From the IMG/VR virus record IMGVR_UViG_3300028800_000071, positions 1 to 64,000 of that record: a stretch of DNA of 64,000 nucleotides, one strand, 5' to 3'. The translations under genes were made by a program, and so were the position numbers. The stretch is from a virus. Positions 32,360 to 42,191 of the stretch are shown here, one piece after another. The notes under the pieces were generated by a model, which saw only the letters and a program-made list of their open reading frames with translations, was not told where the DNA came from and did no database searches. Position 1 is the first letter of the stretch; each line of letters opens with the position of its first letter.

Positions 32360-33660
32360 CGAACGGTCTCGGGCCGCTTACGTTTACTCAGCCGGGCGAC
32401 GTATCGTCGCCGCGTGCGTGCGCCAAGATCGCCGGCAAACTCTACCCGGTATCGAGCTATCGACTGAGCAAGAACTCGCACGGCGCCACGAACACGGGCA
32501 GCATGGCGTTGGCGATCGCGGGGAATCCCGATTGGACGCGCGAGCTTACCTCGGTGATCAAAACCGGCCAGACGGACCCGTCGCCGATCTATCTCGAACT
32601 CTGGGCCGGCTTCCCGCCCGCTCCGAGCTCGGTGCCGTCGCTCGCCGGCCTACAGCGCCGCTTCTACGGCGTGCTCGATACGTACGAGCCAGATAATCTC
32701 TCAACGACGGAGTTTCGGCTGCGCTCGATCGCCGCGCCGCTCACGACGGACGCCATCACGACGGCGGTGCAAAACGTCACGACCGTTGACTTCATCCGCA
32801 AAATCTGCGCCTCGTACAATATCAAAGTGTCGATCGACCCGACGCTCACTAATCCGTTCACGCTCGCGCGCGTCTACGCTCAAGACTTCGTGGTCGGCCT
32901 GAAGAACCTCAAGAAGTGGGATATCTTCCTGCGCTCGTCGATCGCCGACGATTGCGATCTCTGGGAAGATGACGGCACCGTCTACTACTATCATCCGTGG
33001 AACGTGCAGCGCCAGACCGTCAAGCTCGTCTACGGCACGAGCATCAAAGACTTTCACCCGAGCCATTCGCCGCAGTTCTCGCGCACGATCCGCGTGCAGG
33101 TGCATTCGTATTCGCAGAAGATCCGTACCGCGACGACCGTGAGGGTGCAATCCGTGGTCGGCGGCATCGAAGTGTCGCGCAACACCAAGACGCTCACGTC
33201 GCAACCGAATTGGGGAACGAACAGCGGCCAGACGACGACCTACCTCAACGACGGCTCGATAAAATACGGCTCGTGGTCATCGTCCGGCGGATCGACCGGC
33301 TCGAGCAACGTCGCGATCGCCGAGAGCGGCATCGAGCTCTACAACTTCTATCTGCCGAATCTGTCGTACGACGAATGTAACAAGTTGACGACGGCGATCT
33401 GGCGGCAAATCTCCATGCACGAGTATCAGGGCACGATCGAATATCAAATGACGCCGGCCTTGCTCAAGCTGACGGCTATGGCTTCGCTGCTCGACGTGAG
33501 CGGTTATCCGATGAGCAAGTTCAACACGCAGTATTGGCCGCGCACGATGGAGGAAGTATTCGAGGGCGCTCAGACCGACGAAAACTCCGGTGAAGCTCCC
33601 GGTTGGTACGTGACCTATCACGGCGTGAACCACACGCTGCCGCTCGGGGGAGGCGTCTAA
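32356..33660 (+). CDS. Baseplate hub protein (gpD-like)
   Basis: 434 residues, coupled to the previous gene by a 4-bp overlap. Strand-rich with the hub pattern FIRKICASYNIKVSIDP and GLKNLKKWDIFLRSSIADD, which fits the T4 gp27/P2 gpD class forming the tube-to-spike adaptor. A Ser/Gly-rich loop (SSSGGSTGSS) interrupts it. It precedes the spike gene, the usual order. Confidence 0.75.
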   Translation: MTNGLGPLTFTQPGDVSSPRACAKIAGKLYPVSSYRLSKNSHGATNTGSMALAIAGNPDWTRELTSVIKTGQTDPSPIYLELWAGFPPAPSSVPSLAGLQRRFYGVLDTYEPDNLSTTEFRLRSIAAPLTTDAITTAVQNVTTVDFIRKICASYNIKVSIDPTLTNPFTLARVYAQDFVVGLKNLKKWDIFLRSSIADDCDLWEDDGTVYYYHPWNVQRQTVKLVYGTSIKDFHPSHSPQFSRTIRVQVHSYSQKIRTATTVRVQSVVGGIEVSRNTKTLTSQPNWGTNSGQTTTYLNDGSIKYGSWSSSGGSTGSSNVAIAESGIELYNFYLPNLSYDECNKLTTAIWRQISMHEYQGTIEYQMTPALLKLTAMASLLDVSGYPMSKFNTQYWPRTMEEVFEGAQTDENSGEAPGWYVTYHGVNHTLPLGGGV

Positions 33661-34712
33661 TGGCCTTTGCCGAGCTCTTTGCGTTCATGCAGGCGCACGC
33701 GCGCGGCCAACTGCACCTTGGCTTCGAAGGCACGATCGTCAAAGATACGTACAATCAGACGGACGGCACCGTGCAGGTCGTGATCGGCGAAGCGTTCGCC
33801 AACTTCGACGACCCCGATCAGCAGCCGTATGCGATGACCGGCAAGCTCATGACGCCGATGCTCGGTCTCATGGGCGGTCCGCAGGGCGGCGAACGTGCGC
33901 TCCTGATTGCCATGCGCGGCTCGTATCGCGTGCTGCTCGAACACGACTTCGACGATGCGCCTGGCGTGCCGCCTGGCGAGCTACAGTACAAACACTACAA
34001 GCTCGGCACGACCGGACAGGGCAATACGCCTGTTGCCGACACGGGCTTCCACTTCACGAACGACGGTCCGACGGCCGCCGATGGCCTCGGTGGCGCGCAC
34101 GTCGGCGCAGATGGCGCGCACAGTACGCTCGACACGGCCAGCGGTCATCAAGTCGAACTCAACGACACCGCGAAGCAGGTCGCGATCAAGACGGCCGGTG
34201 GCGTTGGCGGCGGTGCCTCGCTTACCGAAACGTTCGACGATACGTCGCAGACGATCGTACGCACCGTATCGGCTACCGTCCAAGATAAACTCGACGCGAT
34301 CAATAAGATCGCGCAATCGCAGGTTGCGGCCAACGTATTCCACCAACTGATCGGTGGCGCTACGCCGACGGCCACGACGCAAGTCTCCAGCGGTGTCAAG
34401 ACGATATGGGATTCGGCCGGCAACGCGATCTCGCACGTCGTGCCCGGTGGTGGCACCGTTGCTCTCGGTGATCTTGCTTCAAACCTTTCAGCCGCCGGCA
34501 AAGGCGCGATCAATAACGATATCCTTACGACGTTCGGCGGCAACTCCGATACGGTAGCGCTCACGAATCTGCAAGCCTTCGCGACCGCGCTGCACACCGC
34601 CGGCGCGATCACGGGCGCCCAACTCACGGCGATGCTCGGGATTCTGATTACGTCGTGGCTCACGAAAGTCGGCATACCGGCCGGTTCATCACTTGTCAAG
34701 ATCGCCGTATAG
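33660..34712 (+). CDS. Baseplate spike protein (gpV/gp45-like)
   Basis: 350 residues. ATG 33660 overlaps the hub stop. The N-terminal OB-fold region (GTIVKDTYNQTDGTVQVVIG) is followed by repeats containing GADGAHSTLDTASGHQVELND and KQVAIKTAGG, typical of the beta-helical spike that pierces the outer membrane. The helical and Gly-rich C-terminus is longer than in simple spikes. Confidence 0.8.
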   Translation: MAFAELFAFMQAHARGQLHLGFEGTIVKDTYNQTDGTVQVVIGEAFANFDDPDQQPYAMTGKLMTPMLGLMGGPQGGERALLIAMRGSYRVLLEHDFDDAPGVPPGELQYKHYKLGTTGQGNTPVADTGFHFTNDGPTAADGLGGAHVGADGAHSTLDTASGHQVELNDTAKQVAIKTAGGVGGGASLTETFDDTSQTIVRTVSATVQDKLDAINKIAQSQVAANVFHQLIGGATPTATTQVSSGVKTIWDSAGNAISHVVPGGGTVALGDLASNLSAAGKGAINNDILTTFGGNSDTVALTNLQAFATALHTAGAITGAQLTAMLGILITSWLTKVGIPAGSSLVKIAV

Positions 34713-34721
34713 GAGAACGTT

Positions 34722-35180
34722 GTGGCTGGCCTTCCGCAGACGACGAGTAACCCGTTGGCGGCGGTGGAGGTCCTTTTGCCCTACGGCGGCGACTATTCAC
34801 TAACGTCAACCGGCGATCTGCAACTCGTCAAAGACCAACCCGGCAATCCGGCCGCCACGACGCAGCGCATCATCTTCTTGCTGCTCACCAATCCCGGCGA
34901 CGATCTCTTTAACCTCGATTACGGCGCCGGCTGCCGCGCGACCGTTGGCCGACCGAACGTTATGGCGAACGTCGATGCCATCCGGCGCACGATCTCAAGC
35001 GCTCTTGCCAACGACCCGTTCGTCGCGGTGTCGCCGGGACCGACGATCGGCATAACGCTTTCGCCGGATAATCAGAGCGCCATTATTGCGATCTCGTTCT
35101 TTTCGGTGATCGGCCAATACGTATCGTTGCCCGATATATCTCTTTCGCCGAATAGCATCCAAATCGGAGCGGCAGCGTGA
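34722..35180 (+). CDS. Baseplate wedge protein (GPW/gp25-like)
   Basis: 152 residues. It carries the gp25 features TQRIIFLLLTNPGDDLFNLD followed by YGAG, and a second helix with DAIRRTISSALANDPF. It initiates sheath assembly on the baseplate. GTG start, then a 4-bp overlap with the gpJ gene. Confidence 0.85.
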   Translation: MAGLPQTTSNPLAAVEVLLPYGGDYSLTSTGDLQLVKDQPGNPAATTQRIIFLLLTNPGDDLFNLDYGAGCRATVGRPNVMANVDAIRRTISSALANDPFVAVSPGPTIGITLSPDNQSAIIAISFFSVIGQYVSLPDISLSPNSIQIGAAA

Positions 35181-36382
35181 GCATTCAGAAGTACGGCCTC
35201 CAAGATCTCATCCAACTCATGCTGACGGCGTATGCCGCCAAAGCAAAACAGGAAGCCGACGTCGGCACGGGCTCGCAGTTCGGCCCCATGTATCGCGCGA
35301 TGGCGCTCGCCGAGCAGCTGCTCCAAAACGAAAACGTTTACGTCGAGACCATCCTGCGCCTCGCGGCGATTCAAGATCCTCTGCCGGACGGCACGCCAAA
35401 CCCCGACGTGGATTCATTCGTCAACCCGTTCAACTTCTTTCGCAACGGACCGGGCTATGCGGTCGGCGGCGTCACGGTTTCGATTCCCGCCTCGCTGCCA
35501 ACCGATAAGACGATTCCGGTCGGCTATCTGTTTGGTGCCAATGCCGGCCCGACGTACACCGTCGCGGCTAACGGCCCCGGCTACAACTCCGGCGCGGGCG
35601 GTTACGTCATCCCGGCCGGTCAAACCAGCGTCATCGCGTACGTGCAATGCAACGTGTCGGGGTCGCAAGGCAACGCGCTGCCGAACACGATCACGCAGGT
35701 GCTTTCGGGGCCGAACGGATCGCCTCCCGATCCGACGCTCGCGATCAGCAACGCTTTATTGCTCACCGGCGGCGTCGATTCCGAAGTTGGCCAGCCGCTA
35801 AAGACGCGCTTCGCGCAGTATATTGCCGGCGGCGGCGAAGGCACGCCGACGAGCATCATGGCGGCCGTCGGCCAATCAATGACGGGGATCACGTACAGTT
35901 ACGGCGACTTCGTGATGGGCACCGAAGTGTCGAACGTCTGGACCTTTACGCCGAACACCGACGGATGGTTTACGGTCTGCGTCGATATCATGGGCGCGCC
36001 GGGAACGATCACGCAGGACCAACTCAATACGATCGCCGCGCTGATTCTCAACGATTATCGCGCCGGCGGCATCCATTACGCCGTCGCACCGCCGACGCCG
36101 CTCGACGTGGCTGGTGCCGGTACGGTCGTGCTCGTGCCTGGTGCCGATCCCGGCATCGTCGTGCCGGCGGTCAATGCCGCCTTCATCACGTTCGTCAACA
36201 ACCTCGGGCTCGATCCGCTCGGCGGTCCGATGATCTGCTCGATCATGGCGGCGTACATTGCGCTCTCGCAAGTCCCCGGCGTGCTGCGAATCGACAATCT
36301 CACGCTCAACAGCGGCAACGCCGATATCACCGCCGACTTCGGACAAATCCTGCGGGCCGGCACACCCGGCTTCGCCGCGTAA
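35177..36382 (+). CDS. Baseplate J-like protein
   Basis: 401 residues. The order gp25-like then gpJ, and the sequences AGPTYTVAANGPGYNSGAGG, TGGVDSEVGQPLKTRFAQYI and AVGQSMTGITYSYGDFV, identify the gpJ family of the baseplate wedge periphery. It connects hub to fibres. Confidence 0.85.
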   Translation: MSIQKYGLQDLIQLMLTAYAAKAKQEADVGTGSQFGPMYRAMALAEQLLQNENVYVETILRLAAIQDPLPDGTPNPDVDSFVNPFNFFRNGPGYAVGGVTVSIPASLPTDKTIPVGYLFGANAGPTYTVAANGPGYNSGAGGYVIPAGQTSVIAYVQCNVSGSQGNALPNTITQVLSGPNGSPPDPTLAISNALLLTGGVDSEVGQPLKTRFAQYIAGGGEGTPTSIMAAVGQSMTGITYSYGDFVMGTEVSNVWTFTPNTDGWFTVCVDIMGAPGTITQDQLNTIAALILNDYRAGGIHYAVAPPTPLDVAGAGTVVLVPGADPGIVVPAVNAAFITFVNNLGLDPLGGPMICSIMAAYIALSQVPGVLRIDNLTLNSGNADITADFGQILRAGTPGFAA

Positions 36383-36394
36383 AGGAGAACCTCG

Positions 36395-39046
36395 ATGCTG
36401 CGATTGCTCAAGGCGATCGGACCGGTCGTCGTGTGCGCCGCATTCTTCGCCATGCCGCACGTCGCACGCGCGAACCAAAGCGCGGCGATTACGTACTGCG
36501 CACCGCCGGTCATATTCACGCAAGGCCAAACGATCAACGCCGACCCGTTTAATCAAAACTTCGGCACCGCCTCGACGTGCCCGGCACAGTATGGCGATAT
36601 GTTTAGCGACGGGCCGTTCTACGACCCGACCGTGCCTTTCAGCGGCTCGTCCTTCAACTTCACGATCCCCGCCAATACGTGGGTTGCGCTCGGAGCTCGC
36701 GTGCCGACCAGCGCGTCGGCGCTCGTGGCACCAGCAAGCGCGACGAGCTATTGGTGGCTCTCGCGCACCGGCCTCTGGACGTGTACGCTCGACACCGGCC
36801 CGCCGACGAATGCGTGCCCCGGCTTCAATCTTCCCGATACGACCTACGTTTCCGAATACACCATTGCGGCCAACGGCAGCGGCATCACGGCGATTACGCT
36901 CCCGACGATCGCCGGAATCAAGTTCAACGGCACCGTCGCGCTCACGAGCTTCCCGTCGGGATCTTGCTTGCAAACCACGACAGGCGGCGTCCTTACGGCG
37001 ACCGGCCTGCCGTGCGGCAGCGGCGGCAGCGGCATCGCGAGCGTTACGGGCAGCGGCAATATCAACGCCGTCACGGTCTCGGGCGCCGTCATGGTAAGCG
37101 AAGCGAGCTCGCCGACCTGGACCGGCACGCCGACGACGGCGAGCGCCACGCAGGCCGGTTCGTTCAACTTCGGCAGCGATGGCGCGGCCTCGCTCGCGCG
37201 CACCGGCGCGAGCGCCTTCGCGTTCACGGCGGTCGGCCCGGCAACGCTCTCGGTGCCCGGCGGCGTACTGAGCGGCTCGTCGATCTACGGACCCACCTCC
37301 GCTTTCCTCAACGGCGGCCTCACAGCGAGCGCCGTGACCGATTCCGGGCTCTCGGTCGGCCAATGCGTCCAGACGACGACAGGCGGCCTTCTGGCCACCA
37401 CGGGCGCAGCCTGCGCGGGGCTCGGGAACGTGCTCTCGGTGGCGGCCGGCGGCAGCGGCAACGTGACGTGCTCGCCCACGACCGGCAACGTGATCTGCGA
37501 TACGGTCAATAACCCAACGTTTTCGGGCGCCGTCGTGGCCTCGTCGTTCACCGGCTCGGGCGCCGGCCTCACGTCGGGCACGGTGCCGAACGTCGCGCTC
37601 GTAACGCCTGCGGTCACGAGCGTCACCGGGACTTCGCCGATCGCCAGCAGCGGCGGCACGACCCCGGCGATCTCGATCGCGAGCAACCCCGCGCTCTCAG
37701 GCACCGTAACGGGCACGTCGTTCCGCGCCACCGCGGCGATCGTCGCCGGGTCGGCCTCGGCCTTCTTGCCCTCCAATAACGATCTCTCGGCCTCAGAAAC
37801 CACGACCTGCGGCGCGATCTACCTCGGCGGCTCGAGCGATAAGGGCAAACTCGACTACGGCTGCACGAGCGGATCGACGTTCACGTTTGGCACGAATACG
37901 ACCGTCGGCGGCACGCTCGCCGCGACGACGCTCAAAGGCACGACCCTTACCTCGGGCAACTGTGTGCAAGCGACGACCGGCGGCGTTCTGATCACGACCA
38001 GCAGCGCGTGCGGCTCGGCAACCTCCGTGACGTCCGTGGTCGGCACGTCGCCCGTCGGCGTCACGACTTCGGTTGGCGTTGCGACCGTAACGTGTACGAC
38101 GTGCCTCACCGGCTTGACGGCCGGCTCGAATATCTCCGTCGGTAGCGGCACGACGCCATCGGTTGCAGTCGCCTCGTCGCCCACGTTCTCGGGACAGATC
38201 GGCGCGGACGGCAACGCAGCGCCTGCTGCGGGCATTGCGCTCGGCGCGACGACGACGCCGGCAACGATCACCTCTGGCGTAAGTCTGTCGGCAGCGTTCG
38301 CCTTCAAAGATATCTCGGCGAATTGCGGCACGGGATTCATCGAGTTCGTCAAAGGCGCCTCAACGGTGATCTCGCGCATTGATTGCACCGGCAACTATCT
38401 CATGGGATCGTCATCGTACGGTACGAACGCCACGATCGCAGGTTCCTTGAGCGCAGGCACGACGATCTCGGGCGGCAACATTCAAGATAGCGGCTTGGGA
38501 TCGACCGTCACGCCGATCTGCGGAAACAATGCGGCAGCGATCGCGCCGTGCGGCCAACTGACGCCTATGTTTGCGACGACCGGCAACGCAACGAAAGCCA
38601 GCGGCACGTCGGCCAATACGTTGCAGCAACTCGGCGCGTCGGCCCCGTCGTTGACGCTCGGCACAAGCGCCGGCCCCAACGGGCAATGGCTCGTCAAGGC
38701 GCATCTGCTCATTCGTGGCGCATCGGGTTCGACTAGCGAATATCTGTACGGTTGCCTTTCGAATACGATTAGCGGCGGATCAATCACGCCTCAGCAGAAT
38801 TCCGCCGACGAGATCGGCACGACGTGTTGGGCAACGCCGGGAACGGGCTCCGTTCTCGCCGGCACCGTCGGCTTCGGTCAAACGTCGTCGGCCGGCAATC
38901 AGCAATACGGGTTAGACGCGACCGCCGAGGCGATCTTCCTCGCACCGAATGGAGCAACGATCACGATCTATCCGTGGATCGGCGCATCGACCAACGCGAG
39001 CGTGAACGTGAGTGGAGCGCTCTCGGTCGAGGCTGATCCCTACTAA
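36395..39046 (+). CDS. Large fibre-like protein with a Sec signal peptide, 883 aa
   Basis: Starts MLRLLKAIGPVVVCAAFFAM with a predicted cleavage after HVARA, a Sec signal peptide, although it lies between gpJ and gpI-like genes. The body is Ser/Thr/Gly-rich with at least three copies of a Cys-bounded unit (SCLQTTTGGVLTATGLPCG, QCVQTTTGGLLATTGAACAG, NCVQATTGGVLITTSSACG), plus beta-helix-like stretches and a C-terminal lectin-like end. It resembles trimeric tail fibres. The signal peptide and paired Cys suggest passage through the periplasm, which is unusual for a virion protein. GGAGA precedes the start. Confidence 0.65.
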   Translation: MLRLLKAIGPVVVCAAFFAMPHVARANQSAAITYCAPPVIFTQGQTINADPFNQNFGTASTCPAQYGDMFSDGPFYDPTVPFSGSSFNFTIPANTWVALGARVPTSASALVAPASATSYWWLSRTGLWTCTLDTGPPTNACPGFNLPDTTYVSEYTIAANGSGITAITLPTIAGIKFNGTVALTSFPSGSCLQTTTGGVLTATGLPCGSGGSGIASVTGSGNINAVTVSGAVMVSEASSPTWTGTPTTASATQAGSFNFGSDGAASLARTGASAFAFTAVGPATLSVPGGVLSGSSIYGPTSAFLNGGLTASAVTDSGLSVGQCVQTTTGGLLATTGAACAGLGNVLSVAAGGSGNVTCSPTTGNVICDTVNNPTFSGAVVASSFTGSGAGLTSGTVPNVALVTPAVTSVTGTSPIASSGGTTPAISIASNPALSGTVTGTSFRATAAIVAGSASAFLPSNNDLSASETTTCGAIYLGGSSDKGKLDYGCTSGSTFTFGTNTTVGGTLAATTLKGTTLTSGNCVQATTGGVLITTSSACGSATSVTSVVGTSPVGVTTSVGVATVTCTTCLTGLTAGSNISVGSGTTPSVAVASSPTFSGQIGADGNAAPAAGIALGATTTPATITSGVSLSAAFAFKDISANCGTGFIEFVKGASTVISRIDCTGNYLMGSSSYGTNATIAGSLSAGTTISGGNIQDSGLGSTVTPICGNNAAAIAPCGQLTPMFATTGNATKASGTSANTLQQLGASAPSLTLGTSAGPNGQWLVKAHLLIRGASGSTSEYLYGCLSNTISGGSITPQQNSADEIGTTCWATPGTGSVLAGTVGFGQTSSAGNQQYGLDATAEAIFLAPNGATITIYPWIGASTNASVNVSGALSVEADPY

Positions 39047-40206
39047 TGACGATCGGAACGTCGCAACTTGGCGGCGGCACCTTTGGTGGTGGCGGTATCT
39101 TTGGCGGCACCGCTGCGCAACTGCTCGCATTCCTGGACGAAACGGGCTCCAATCCGTTACCGGCCGGGATCTACGTGCAAATATACGCCGGGTCGATCGA
39201 CGGGCTGCTCGGTGCGCCGCCGATCGCCGCTGGCTGGACGCAGCCAGGCGGGCTTTGCAATGTTCCCGTACAGCCCGGCAATCTGATCACGTGCGTCTTT
39301 TCATTGTCGTCGCAAGCGCCCCCGAATCCCGTAGAGATTACGCCCGACGGGAACGGTCCGGTTTACACCGTGACGGTGGCACCCTACCGATCTCCGTCGC
39401 TGTCGGACAGCGGATACGCGGCGCTGCTTACTTCGAAACTGCCCAGAGGGTGGTTTAGCGGCGCGGCATTAGCCGATGAACCAGGCGACGGTTCCCCGAG
39501 CGGCATTGCGTACGCGATCGCCTACGCGATCGGTGCGGCGCTTGCGGCGCTTGATCAAGGACAGACGCAGGTCAACCTTGGTCGAGCGCGTCTTGGTCCG
39601 AGCGTCGGCGCCGATATCGACAGTTGGTCGACGGATATGGTCGGCCCGACGTTCGGCCGATATCCTCAAGAATCTGATGCGCTGTTTATCTCGCGCAATA
39701 TGCTCATGGTTTCGCGGCCGCGCTGCTCAATCAACGCGTTGCAAAAGTTCGTGACGCAGTTCTATGCGTCGATCTTGGCAGGTTGGAACGTAACGGGCTC
39801 CGAAGCGCTCGGCTTCGATACGGCGGGCGGCTTCGAAGTATCGGGCGCATTCAATAATCCGCCGGCCCCATCCGTTCCTAAAAATCCGCCGCCCGTAACG
39901 GTGTGGGACGGCATGACGCAACCGGCTCTGGCTGCGGCGCTCGGCGTCACGCCGTTGCAGTTCGTCATTATGGTCGGCCTATTCAGTACGAGTCTCGTCG
40001 AACAACTCGGCTTCAACGTCGCTGGTGCCCTCGGTGGCGGCCCGCACGGCGCGTCGCCCGGCTCGGGCGGATTCAGTAATGAAGTCACAAACGACACGCT
40101 GCCAAGCCCGACGCGCCAGGCGCCAGACCCGCGACTCGGCACGATGATCAATCTCATCACCAAAGGCACCGGCACCGTACCCCTATATCTCATCGGTCAA
40201 CTCTGA
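39046..40206 (+). CDS. Tail protein I / DUF2612-like baseplate protein, 386 aa
   Basis: ATG overlaps the preceding TAA. The middle section (LPRGWFSGAALADEPGDGS, LGRARLGPSVGADIDSWSTD, ESDALFISRNMLM) follows the gpI-like plan that joins baseplate to fibre. The Gly-rich N-terminus (GGGTFGGGGIFGG) and C-terminus are extra. Confidence 0.65.
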   Translation: MTIGTSQLGGGTFGGGGIFGGTAAQLLAFLDETGSNPLPAGIYVQIYAGSIDGLLGAPPIAAGWTQPGGLCNVPVQPGNLITCVFSLSSQAPPNPVEITPDGNGPVYTVTVAPYRSPSLSDSGYAALLTSKLPRGWFSGAALADEPGDGSPSGIAYAIAYAIGAALAALDQGQTQVNLGRARLGPSVGADIDSWSTDMVGPTFGRYPQESDALFISRNMLMVSRPRCSINALQKFVTQFYASILAGWNVTGSEALGFDTAGGFEVSGAFNNPPAPSVPKNPPPVTVWDGMTQPALAAALGVTPLQFVIMVGLFSTSLVEQLGFNVAGALGGGPHGASPGSGGFSNEVTNDTLPSPTRQAPDPRLGTMINLITKGTGTVPLYLIGQL

Positions 40207-40216
40207 GGAGCTCAAC

Positions 40217-41560
40217 GTGAAGAAGTTTGCATCTGCGATCGCCGCGCTCGCGCTCGCGCTCTCGCCGTTCGTGGCGCAAGCGACGCAAGTCACCGTGCAG
40301 CCTGCGCCGACGGCGCGCGTCATGGTGTACGCCGGCCAAAACCCCGACACCAACGAAACCAACCTGATCCCGCGCTTTCAGCGGCTTGCCGACGGCACGA
40401 TGCTGCGCGATATTCTCTCGACGCTCGGCACGTCTGGCGCGTGGTCGAACATTGCGATTCGGCCAGGCTCGGGCCTCAACGTCACGATCAACCCGTATCC
40501 GAATACGTCGCAACTCGGCGCGGTCTATCAGATCGGTCAGAACGACGTGACGGCGCTGCCGCCGCCGCCAGGTCAATCTCCGAATCAGATCCCGGCAGAT
40601 TCGACCAATATCATCATTCAGGCAACGCAGAACGTGCAGAGCAATCCGCTCGGCCCGTTAAGCGCGCCTAGTGGCGCGGGCAACGGCATCTATTACATGG
40701 TCGAGGCGCAACTGAGTTCGATCGACACACAGAACCAATCCATGCTCTTTGTGTCGTCGAGCGGCATCACGAACTATCAGAACGTCAATACGCAACGCCA
40801 AGACATCATCACCTATAAGCTAAACCCGGGCGGGCCAGGCACGGCCGATTGCAGCACGACGTTCCCGACGCCGCCTGCGGTGGATAGCGGTTGGATTGAG
40901 ATCGGCTTGGTCTGCATCCCGCACGCCTTGACGCAGATCACCACGGCCAATATCGCCATGTTCCTCGGGACGAACTTCAACGGTTCGTCCTTTGCGCAAT
41001 TGAACTTCGGCGGCGCCTACGTAACGGGCGGTTGCCAAGGTACGGCGACCAACTGCGGCCCTTCGACGCTCTCCACGTCGCAGAACAGCGGGTGCGATCT
41101 CAATAACGAGCTCGGGTTCGTGATCAATAACAACGCGAATACGAATAACGGGAACCACGTGCTCGTGGCCGATCTGGCCGGCGATCTGGGCGTCTGCGGC
41201 AGCGAGCTCCATATCTTCAATCAGAACTCGAACTCGACGGCCGCCAAGATCATCGTCAATACGTCCGTCGATAAAGGCACGGCCACGGACGAAACGCTGT
41301 ATCCGGCCAATAACACCGCGACCTTGGTGACGAATTCCAACTGCGCCAACGCCACGATCTGCCAAAGCGCAGCGGAAAAGGATATCTGCGCTCAGTCCGG
41401 CGCGGCGTCAACGGCGATGATTACGCCGAATGGCGATTCCGCGATGGCGGTGACGAGCGCGCCCACGTCGGGGACCGGCGTACGTGTAGAGTTTTACAAC
41501 GTGAGCGGTAGCTCGATCTCGAGCCCGCACACGTTTAACTTTACCTATACGTGCTTCTGA
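40217..41560 (+). CDS. Exported Cys-rich protein, 447 aa
   Basis: Clear Sec signal peptide (MKKFASAIAALALALSPFVA, cleavage after QA). The mature part is Asn/Thr-rich, beta-type, with about 13 Cys, ending HTFNFTYTCF. It directly follows the gpI-like gene. It may be a fibre or adhesin-type component secreted before assembly, or a protein acting on the host envelope. Function unknown. GAGGAG precedes the GTG start. Confidence 0.65.
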   Translation: MKKFASAIAALALALSPFVAQATQVTVQPAPTARVMVYAGQNPDTNETNLIPRFQRLADGTMLRDILSTLGTSGAWSNIAIRPGSGLNVTINPYPNTSQLGAVYQIGQNDVTALPPPPGQSPNQIPADSTNIIIQATQNVQSNPLGPLSAPSGAGNGIYYMVEAQLSSIDTQNQSMLFVSSSGITNYQNVNTQRQDIITYKLNPGGPGTADCSTTFPTPPAVDSGWIEIGLVCIPHALTQITTANIAMFLGTNFNGSSFAQLNFGGAYVTGGCQGTATNCGPSTLSTSQNSGCDLNNELGFVINNNANTNNGNHVLVADLAGDLGVCGSELHIFNQNSNSTAAKIIVNTSVDKGTATDETLYPANNTATLVTNSNCANATICQSAAEKDICAQSGAASTAMITPNGDSAMAVTSAPTSGTGVRVEFYNVSGSSISSPHTFNFTYTCF

Positions 41561-41877
41561 GGTTCAAACGCGTCGATCATTCGCCGCGCCGATAGAACGA
41601 AGAAGCAGGCAGCGGCCAAGCCAAACTCGGGCGCCCATGAGGCGAGCACCACGCAGATCCCCGCCATCGCGGAGTTACGAATGACGCCGGTCAATCGCTC
41701 CGCGAGCTCGTAGAACGCGGCGTTCGGCTGCTCGATGATCGGAGTGACGTTGCGGAGATCCCGGGCCGGCAGCGCGTCGGCGAACTCGGGGTGCTCGATC
41801 GCGATCATCACCTGTACGTGAGGCGGAAGATCAAGGAAGTGGATGCTGCGCCGCATTTGAGGGGGCAAGTATAGCAC
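41545..41877 (-). CDS. Minus-strand membrane protein, 110 aa
   Basis: Fills the only large plus-strand gap between 41560 and 41880. The N-terminal half is soluble (HFLDLPPHVQVMIAIEHPEF); the C-terminal half has one or two membrane helices (AMAGICVVLASW, LAAACFFVLSA). GTG 41877 or ATG 41853 could start it. Its 3' end overlaps the plus-strand gene by 16 bp. A lone opposite-strand gene inside a late operon is typical of a moron. Confidence 0.5.
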   Translation of the reverse strand: MLYLPPQMRRSIHFLDLPPHVQVMIAIEHPEFADALPARDLRNVTPIIEQPNAAFYELAERLTGVIRNSAMAGICVVLASWAPEFGLAAACFFVLSARRMIDAFEPQKHV

Positions 41878-41879
41878 GA

Positions 41880-42140
41880 ATGACCCCGCAGGGCTATCGG
41901 AACCGGCTCGCGTGCATAGAGTGGCACGTGAACTTCTGGCTGCAATCGGGAACCGATTACGACCAATGCCAGCGTACCTTACACCACCTTCAAGAATGCC
42001 TCGACGCGGACTTCTACGGCGAAGCGCGCCCAGAGGCGCCCGATTCCATTACACTAGTATTAATTGACTATTTGGACCGGGAGTTTTCCGGCCCGACCGT
42101 CGAACGGGATGGTTGGGGAGCGCTCGTTTCGTTTGAATGA
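41880..42140 (+). CDS. Hypothetical protein, 86 aa
   Basis: Helical N-terminal part (RLACIEWHVNFWLQSGTDYD) and an acidic C-terminus. It starts 3 bp from the start of the opposite-strand gene, so divergent transcription is likely here. Function unknown. Confidence 0.6.
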   Translation: MTPQGYRNRLACIEWHVNFWLQSGTDYDQCQRTLHHLQECLDADFYGEARPEAPDSITLVLIDYLDREFSGPTVERDGWGALVSFE

Positions 42141-42191
42141 GGAGCGAGTTACCGAGGCGAACCCACAACGTCGTGCGCAAGGATTCTGACC

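Noticed and set aside
35876-37363. 495-residue open frame antisense to gpJ and the fibre-like gene
   Set aside because: Low-complexity Arg/Ala/Glu shadow with no start signal.
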